Assembly (NCBI RefSeq): GCF_026212465.1
Contig: NC_080060.1
Span: forward strand, 20,088,843-20,152,842
Direction: 5' to 3'
Source: Amaranthus tricolor
Taxonomy: Eukaryota > Streptophyta > Magnoliopsida > Caryophyllales > Amaranthaceae
DNA length: 64,000 nt
Program-made: the position numbers and the translations under genes
In this document: in pieces, positions 49,101 to 64,000 of the stretch
Layout: each line of letters begins with the position of its first letter
Position numbering within the stretch: position 1 is the stretch's first letter
Notes under the pieces: generated by a model
What the model was told of the DNA's origin: nothing
The model's database searches: none
The model's input: only the letters and a program-made list of their open reading frames with translations

Positions 49101-50358
49101 AAAGGATTTTGGTTCATCAAAATTTTTTTCTAATATGTACAAGTAAATATATTTTAAAATAATGGGTAAATTTGATAATGAAAATATGTAGTTTACTTAG
49201 AAAATTTTGCTTAAACTATACTTAAAGTTAATAATAAAAATACGACTCATTTTTATATATAAAATAATTAAATCAAAGTTATAAGGTTAAAATAATAAGT
49301 AGTAATGTTAGTTTAAGGAAGAAAGTTAAAACGTAACGTTTTACAAAATTGTGAATATAATAATAAAATTTTACTTTTTGTACTATAAAATAATAAAATA
49401 ATATTTTAGTGCTTATAAAAATATTTTAAACAAAATTATATTTTTTTTAAGTTTAATATTTGAAAGAAATTACAAAATTGGAAAATGTTTAGAAATAAAA
49501 AATGGTTTGAAATGGATAACCAAAGGATTAGGGATTTGAATTGAAAATTCGAAATAATTAATCGGAAGATTATGATTAAGAATTTTGAGTCTTTTACGAT
49601 ATTAGTCAATAGTGTTAATATTGTATATGCTTATTTACTAAAGCCCAAACGCTATTATGGAATTTTGAGCAATAACATACGAAAACGCAACTTTTTGCCT
49701 CAAACTTGGCACATGGATTCTTCTTTTTATAATTTAGGTTATTCCACTTTAATTTTAAAATGAATAAGATTTAAACTTTTAATTTTTTATATACCTTAGG
49801 CAATTTAAGACACATATGTACAAATAACTTTTCGATTCATCCTATGCTAATATCCAAGATTTAGTCTCTTAATATGGATGTGCTAAAATCTAATGATGTA
49901 TGATTTATTATCTACAAGAGGGAATTTATAGCTGTTTCTACATGAATCTCAAAGAACACAACCTCGAAGTTTTAATCCTTGGTAGCTAGGGTGATAAAGG
50001 GAGGGCTAGAGGGACTATAAACACTTTAAATCTCAATCACGCTTCATTTAGAGTGAGATATTTAATTTTGGATATGATAAAGGGTTATTGATCTATACAA
50101 ACTACTAACCCAAGAGAATCACGTGTAAAGGAATGTAATATAGTATATATAATGTATCTCCAAGATTCAATGATCCTTCAATTCAAAAATTGGCCACCGA
50201 TTCAGATCGTTAGGATTTTAATGTTGGTAGAATAATGCGATCTTACTAAGCTCAAGCATTTAGGTGGTAGGATCATAAACGATTCTACAATCCTACGATT
50301 TGATCCTACAAGAGGGTAGTTTCAAACGTAAAACTTTTCATATAATCTAGATTTCACT

Positions 50359-50360
<2 letters not shown>
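49101..50360. other. AT-rich intergenic stretch, nothing recognised
   Basis: May include the 5' part of the minus-strand LTR. The last 180 bp contain GATTTGATCCTAC-type motifs also seen near 35690 and 51040. Confidence 0.35.
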
Positions 50361-51845
<1,485 letters not shown>

Positions 51846-51847
51846 TA

Positions 51848-52530
51848 GCGTTAATGCCTACTTATATCATCCTTAATACTTGCTTGCATCATTCTTAATT
51901 TTCACTTTCATCATCCTTAATGCCTACTTATATTATCCTTAATGCTTAGTTACATCAAACTTAACGTCTACTTACAATATCCTTAATGCCTAGTTATAAT
52001 ATCCTTATTACCTATATACATCATCCTTAATGCCTATTTACAATATCCTAATGTCTACTTATAGTATGCTTAATGCTTACTTACATCATCCTTAATGTCT
52101 ACCTACATTACCCTTATGACCTATTTGGTTAGTGGTACTAAATAATGGTAATGAAAATGATTTATAGTGTAATTTCATCAAAAATTCAACTTCATTACCA
52201 TGGGGATGAAACTTTGACCAAAATATTTTTTTGATTATTATAAATTTTCATTAATACCTGATACCATCTCTCCTAATGGTAAATTGGAATGAATTTTATA
52301 AAGAAAATGAGATGATTGAAGTTGAATAAGTATGGTCCTCAAGGTAGCTAAGAGATTTTTCAACTAAAATTTCACTAGTTATCATTACAATTACCACTGT
52401 TTATTACCACTACCAAACGGGTCGTTAATGTCTACTTACAGTATGCTTAATGTCTACTTACAGTATGTTTAATACCTACTTACAATATTCTTAATGTCAA
52501 CTTACAACATGCTTAACACCTATTTCCAGA
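51848..52530 (-). repeat. Minisatellite of about 20 bp (CTTAATGCCTACTTACA-AT-TC), interrupted by a MITE
   Basis: Degenerate units of CCTTAATGCCTACTTACAAT fill 51850-52113 and 52425-52520. They are the same family as the interior of the GAGAC-terminal elements at 21925 and 38361. A Tourist MITE has inserted at 52117. Confidence 0.8.
52117..52424. mobile_element. Tourist-type MITE, 308 bp
   Basis: Ends TGACCTATTTGGTT and ACCAAACGGGTCG with TTA duplications at 52114-52116 and 52425-52427. Interior GTGGTACTAAATAATGGTAA is close to 27331-27601. Confidence 0.85.
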
Positions 52531-53630
52531 ACCCTAAATACCAACAAATCAGGCAAAAAAAAAAAGAAAGAAACACACAAATAACAAAAAAAAAAAACCA
52601 CTTACATCCCTTCTATTGATTCTGATTTGACAACACAACTTCACCTTCTTGTATTTGATATGAATCATCATCTATCAAGCTTGATTTTTTCTTATAAGTT
52701 TTCATAATCATAGGGAAAATTATTTATCATTCACATGAAAAAAATTGCATATTATTCACACGAATAATACATATTATTAAACAAATAATAACAAGAACAA
52801 TCATAAATCTGTCAAAAATATCCTAAAAATAAAATAACTATATCAACAAATAAATGAATCAATCTTGTTTACGTGTGAACAAAGAAGAATAGAAAAGATG
52901 AAAAGATGAAAAGATTAATCAAACTGTTTGATTCAACAAGTAATAGTCTGAAATTAGAGAAAATTTGAAAAAGGAAGGTGAAAAGGTTAGTGAACGAAAC
53001 ATAAAACTGACCTAAATGAAGTTCGGATGATGATAATAATTTTTTGAAATTTACAATTTTAGTTTTTAATTAATTTCAAATTCTGTTTTTTTTAAATAAA
53101 AAAAAAAGAATTGGTCAGCCCATGAAAGATGGTTTCTTTGAGAAATTGTTTTTCATGAGAAATTATATATCGACTCAATGTTGCGTTAGTTTTACCAATT
53201 TATTCCCAACTATATTTTATTTCCTTAAATACAATGCTAAATTTGAGAATCATGATTCATTTGTAAATCTACCATTGGATCAAATTACATGTTTAGCAAA
53301 TCATAAAAACTTTAAATTAGAATTTGAGTCAATTCTATCTTTATTTTCAAAGTAAAAGTTAAAAATGACTAACCTAACCTTGTCATTCTCAAATTCCTCG
53401 TTTATAATTCGATAATTTACATTAAGAATTTGAAATAAATACATATTCCCAAACACAAAACTAATCAATTTTCAACTTTTACATTCCTATGATTAATTCT
53501 ATCATTTACAATTAAATATTCTATTAAAAAAAATTAAATTGAAATTTTTATTTCATTCATACCCTTTAAGCTCACTAACCGAGTCAAACTAAAAACCCTT
53601 GCAAAATCCTCATTTTCATCTCCCAAAAAA
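52531..53630. promoter_or_regulatory. Upstream region of the bL25 gene
   Basis: AT-rich, with no open frame of interest. The last roughly 60 bp form the probable 5' UTR (ACCCTTGCAAAATCCTC just before the ATG). No TATA box could be assigned with confidence. Confidence 0.35.
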
Positions 53631-60236
<6,606 letters not shown>

Positions 60237-60600
60237 TTAGATTTTGATTCGAGGTATCCAGATTACAAGAATACACTGCTTCAACCTTCTATATTTAGAG
60301 GTGTACCATAATCTATGATCATTGGTAGCGACATTTTTTGACCCACTTCATGCTTTCTGCTAATTAATATGTCGTCTTTCTGTCCATTGGGCCGCATCAG
60401 ATGATGGGATTTGTAATAGATTTGTCATTTACGCGAGTATTTTTGTCTCATTTTATGAATTTTGTTCCTGGGTTAAGACTGCTGCTTGAAGAATCTATGT
60501 CTTTCAAATGTACAATTATCAGCTGCTTTATCCAGTGAATAATAATACTATAATGCATGGTTTTTGTAATTTCTGCAATTAATCAATTTCTGTAAAATGC
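60237..60600 (+). other. Probable 3' UTR of the bL25 gene
   Basis: Follows the stop codon. AATAATAATA motifs near 60540 could serve polyadenylation. No coding content. Confidence 0.4.
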
Positions 60601-60942
60601 TTCCATTGTATGTAATGGATTCATGCTTCACAGTTCATAGTCGTTTCTAGACCACTTCATGATCGTTTTCGATCAAGTCTTCGGAGAAAAACTCTCTCGT
60701 TCTCTATAAGTTTGCACGGTTTGAGTCAATAGAGCATACTCAGACCAATAGGAAAATGTTTTTTCTTTCATTATATTTCCTCTTTTGCTACCATGAATTT
60801 TTGTTATTCTGTACAAATTGAAGAGTTTTTATAAATTTAGTGTAGTAAATTCAGAGGTGCAGAACAAGTACTTCAAAACTAGATTAGAGTAAACGAAAAT
60901 ACAACAATTTAATTTATATTTTGGGAAAAGTGTTAAAAAATA

Positions 60943-61375
60943 CCTAATAAGTATTTTTTTTTCCCAAAAGTATCTAATAAAAAAATTTTGTTAACAAATA
61001 CCTAACAAACTTTTTTCTTTTCCAAAGAGTACCCATCAACGTTTTCCTTCAGTTGACCGTCAAATATTATGGTTGACTGGTCAAAATCGAAAATTCTTCG
61101 TCTTCATCTTCAATTTCTTTTCCAATTCAAGTTCCTTACTATCTTCATCCTCTACTTTTTACTCAAAATCGAAATTAAATTGGAAAAGAAATTGAAGATA
61201 AAGAAGAAAAATTTTCGATTTTGACCGGTCAACCGTTATATTTGACGGTCAACTGAAGGAAAACGTTACTTGGTATTCTTTGGAAAAGAAAAAATTTTGT
61301 TACGTATTTTTTGACAAAACTTTTTTTATTAGGTACTTTTTGGAAAAAAAAATTTATTAGGTATTTTTTTTGTAA
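60943..61375. mobile_element. Fold-back MITE, about 430 bp
   Basis: The left arm (60943-61130: ATACCTAATAAG, CCAAAGAGTACC, TTCAGTTGACCGTCAAATAT, TTCAATTTCTTTTCCAATT) returns almost completely in reverse complement at 61170-61375, leaving a loop of about 40 bp. The motif GAGTAAAC occurs on both outer sides (near 60884 and 61378) but not close enough on the left to be a sure target duplication. Confidence 0.75.
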
Positions 61376-61559
61376 ATGAGTAAACTTTAAGAAACAAAGA
61401 AGTGATAACAATACTATCATATCAAGTCAAATCGTAATAACGTAAGGTTTGTGTTATTAGAAACTAGACTTCGAGAGTTTTTCAACGACATATTATATGT
61501 CCAATTTCGACAACCGAACAAGAAATGACGACCATTTAAAATTTGCAGGGATTTTTAAC

Positions 61560-61633
61560 ATTCAGTCACGCGCAATCGGACCGCGGTATGGACGCGTAAA
61601 ACGCGACCAAACCGCAGTATGGTCGCATAAAAC
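61560..61633. repeat. GC-rich ACCGCGGT / CGCGACC patch
   Basis: CGGACCGCGGTATGG and CGACCAAACCGCAGTATGG repeat here. The motifs resemble those in the hairpin blocks at 30822 and 31579, and may be a remnant of that element family. Confidence 0.4.
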
Positions 61634-64000
61634 TAGAGCTGTTCAAATCTAAACGGACCCGTAATCGAAAATTATCCGACCCGAAAATACATATTTTTTT
61701 AAAGGTTTACCGAACTGGCATAATCCAAACCGCTACTGCACTCGAACTGTTTCATAACGGAAAAGGGCAAAAGCGAACTCGAACTGCAACCGAATTTTAT
61801 AGCCGACATTTAAAATGTTAATCGATGTTACCTGAACTCAACAGTGATCGACCTGAGTCAAATCCGACCTAAATTATGCACGAAACCAAATGCAATCTGA
61901 CTAAAACCAATTAATATCGAACTGTTTTTAACCCGAACTGATACAAACTCTAACCAATTAATCGAACTGTTATAAATCCGAATCAATTTTTCACCTAATT
62001 TCAGCAAATTAGGTCCAATTTCAGTTTTCTAATTATGATTTTTTGAATATTTGAAAACTAATTCCTAATATTGAAACATTGTAAACAAGATTATCTATAA
62101 ATAAATAGGATTTCCCATGATATTGATATCAATTATAAACCAATAAGCACATTACAAAAACTTTAGAAACATACTGAAGTGGAACAATACAAAAACTTAA
62201 ATGTTTGTTCAACACTTCGATCTAGACTTATCTTACTTTCTATTGCTACTTATATATTTCATGTTAGTAATCCACCAATTCTTCAAGCTTTAAACCTCAA
62301 AAATTTACATCCATCAATTATACATCCACCAAATTTAAATATACAAATATTAAGTTTTTAACCCCAAAAATTTACATCCATCACTTATACATCCACCAAA
62401 TTTAAATATACAAATTAAAAGTTTTTAACCCCAAGAATTAACATTCAATCAGCAACTATAAATAGTTATATATCCACCATAAAAGTGTCATCCATCAAAT
62501 GTACGTGAGTATGTCCACCATTAAATACTTTCTCCAAAACGAAACATAAAAGTCGACAACGAGCACCAAAATCTCTCACGTACTGCTGCTTTGTTTGTGG
62601 TACCACATTTCAATCTTGAACAAAAACACACAAAAAAAGTATTTAAAGAAAGTAATTAATTCTTATAAGAAAGATACAAAAAATAAACGCCTAAAATTTT
62701 GCTACCAAAATATGTATCACATGTCGAGTGAGATCATTGTAATGCCTCTCAAGGTCAACAATCGCCGCATGAGCAAGCTACCAACATGAATCATAGCAAA
62801 GGAAACATTTCTAATTGCCTAATCCCAAGTATAGAAGGCTATTAGAAAGTTGCCTATAAGACTAAGACTCATGGATAACATTCACCCAACCCAATGGCTA
62901 TCAAGTTTCTTTGTGACTTATAAGGTTAAATTACTTGTGACCAGATTCCGTGTTTCAATTTGAGCCACATTCAGATCCATAAGAACCTACATCATTTGTA
63001 TGGCAACAATCAAGTGATAAACCATAACTGAGTACATAAAGTACACGAAACACGAGTTATAATAAAATGATAATAAACTAACATTTATTTAAAAAATAAA
63101 ATACATACTAGATTCTGAAGACGAGGATCCACTTGGACCCTGATCTCCCTTATCATGCGATTATGCATCAGGGACTAAGTCATTGCCAACAATTAATCGT
63201 ACTTCATCAGGTTCTTCTTCATATCCAAGAAACCAATTACGAGTTAAAATCAAGGCTTCAACATGTCTTGATAAAAGGGATGCTCTCCATATATTCAAAA
63301 TTCTTCCTCCCATAGAAAAAGTTGATTCGGATGCAACTATGGTTATTGGGATAGCCAATATGTCTTTAGCTATTTTAGACATAATTGGATAAGTATCTCG
63401 TTGATCTTTCCAATACAACAAAATATCAAATTTAAAATCACCATGCATGTGCAAAGGTGATTCAAGGTATTTTTCCACTTCCGATAAAATATTTGAAGAA
63501 AAAAGTTGTTCTTGAGAACTTTCAAAAACTCTGTAAACAAACTATAAAACATATGAAACTTTTTAATAGTAAAAATATTATAATGGAAACACAAAATTAT
63601 TGAGATAAATATTAAATAATACATACCTCATAGCCATCAGAATCACGAGAGTATGAACCAATGCGAGAGCATGAACCAACTGATGCGAGATCTTCAGAAG
63701 TAGAAGCTTGATGAGCTTTAGTCGATAAAGTAAGTGTAGACTTGTAATCATTGAAAAGATTAACAAGTACAGAGCGAACCGTCACAATTTGTTGATAAAC
63801 CTCATCCTTAGATTGATAAACCTTTCTAAAATGATGTTTTAGAAATGGAATCTTATGCCTAGGGTCAAACACCGCAGCAATAGACAAAATTAAAGAGGAC
63901 TCGCCCTAATATTTCTCCAACTTCTCAAACATCTCATTTCCCATCTCTCTAATGCAAGTATCCTCACTTTCACAAGCACGTCGTAGGTGGTATTTTGTAT
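61634..64000 (-). mobile_element. hAT-family transposon (copy B), continues beyond the window
   Basis: The left end starts TAGAGCTGTTCAAA at 61634, followed by an AACCGA/CGAACTG-rich subterminal block (to about 62030) and three tandem units of about 60 bp (62290-62460, TACATCCATCA...CACCAAATTTAAATATACA). This layout mirrors 1118-1830 in reverse. The transposase gene on the minus strand (63161 onward) reads toward this end, so the visible part is the 3' half of the element. Confidence 0.8.
63161..64000 (-). pseudogene. hAT (Ac/ricesleeper-type) transposase, C-terminal part, broken
   Basis: Two minus-strand exons are visible: 63627 up to the window edge, and 63161-63530. The first carries LILSIAAVFDPRHK and a Ser-rich linker. 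The second carries the C-terminal hAT dimerisation domain: VEKYLESP, DILLYWKD, YPIMSKIAKDILAIPITIVA and SESTFS, ending RNWFLGYEEEPDEV. In the upstream exon an in-frame TAG at 63906-63908 sits where the family usually has Trp (KYWGE-like context), so this copy is inactive. The splice phase between the two exons does not join cleanly. The N-terminal BED finger and catalytic residues are outside the window. Confidence 0.8.

Noticed and set aside
53122..53355. 77-codon open frame upstream of the bL25 gene
   Set aside because: No domain, AT-rich composition, and no supporting context.

Overview
The window looks like nuclear DNA from a flowering plant, most likely a eudicot. The evidence is AT-rich sequence, spliced genes with plant-type GT/AG introns, and recognisable plant genes: a reticulon-like B protein, a bL25-type organellar ribosomal protein, a UBP12/13-type fragment and an EDR1/CTR1-type exon. 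These sit in a dense, nested mass of plant transposons. I cannot name the species. The style of the Mutator-like elements and of the GAGAC-terminal repeats reminds me of Caryophyllales, but that is only a weak impression.

Region by region. 1-5.1 kb: an EDR1-like exon at the left edge, the terminal part of a hAT transposon, then a long gypsy-type LTR. 5.2-11.6 kb: a decayed Ty1/copia element (6289-11178, two LTRs, candidate target duplication GGTTT) inserted into an older copia remnant of opposite orientation. 12.9-21.8 kb: a Tourist-type MITE split by an 8.3 kb CACTA transposon (13058-21357, target duplication GTG). The CACTA element carries an 11-exon gene with a Ptta/En/Spm plant-transposase domain and a C-terminal Ulp1 cysteine protease. 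Its 2.3 kb tenth intron has been expanded by repeats with higher-order structure. 21.9-25.7 kb: a GAGAC-terminal repeat, an (AT)n array, a Mutator-like element (23786-25084) carrying a small GRF-like zinc-finger gene, and another Tourist-type MITE.

26.4-30.3 kb: an apparently intact reticulon-like gene on the minus strand, with five exons and an open 249-residue reading frame. Its first intron holds a Tourist MITE and a non-autonomous hAT element with a perfect 8 bp target duplication. 30.6-35.6 kb: an inverted-repeat element with (ATT)n arrays and GC-rich hairpins, a broken MULE transposase gene and a copia-type LTR. 35.6-42.3 kb: (AT)n, a GAGAC-terminal element, an unrecognised minus-strand reading frame, a gypsy-type LTR with its tRNA-Met primer-binding site, and two nested CACTA ends. 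42.6-46.1 kb: the first four exons of a UBP12/13-like deubiquitinase (MATH domain), broken by a stop codon and fused to a gypsy reverse-transcriptase fragment, followed by an LTR and a copia RNase H fragment. 46.1-53.6 kb: another gypsy-type LTR, a compound (AT)n tract, and a minisatellite interrupted by a Tourist MITE.

53.6-60.2 kb: an apparently intact bL25 ribosomal protein gene on the plus strand, with three exons and 260 residues, probably targeted to mitochondria. 60.9-64 kb: a fold-back MITE, then the terminal half of a hAT element of the same family as the left-edge copy but in the opposite orientation, with a broken transposase gene that runs off the window. Only the reticulon and bL25 genes look like working host genes. 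The CACTA Ulp1 gene is nearly intact, with two visible lesions.
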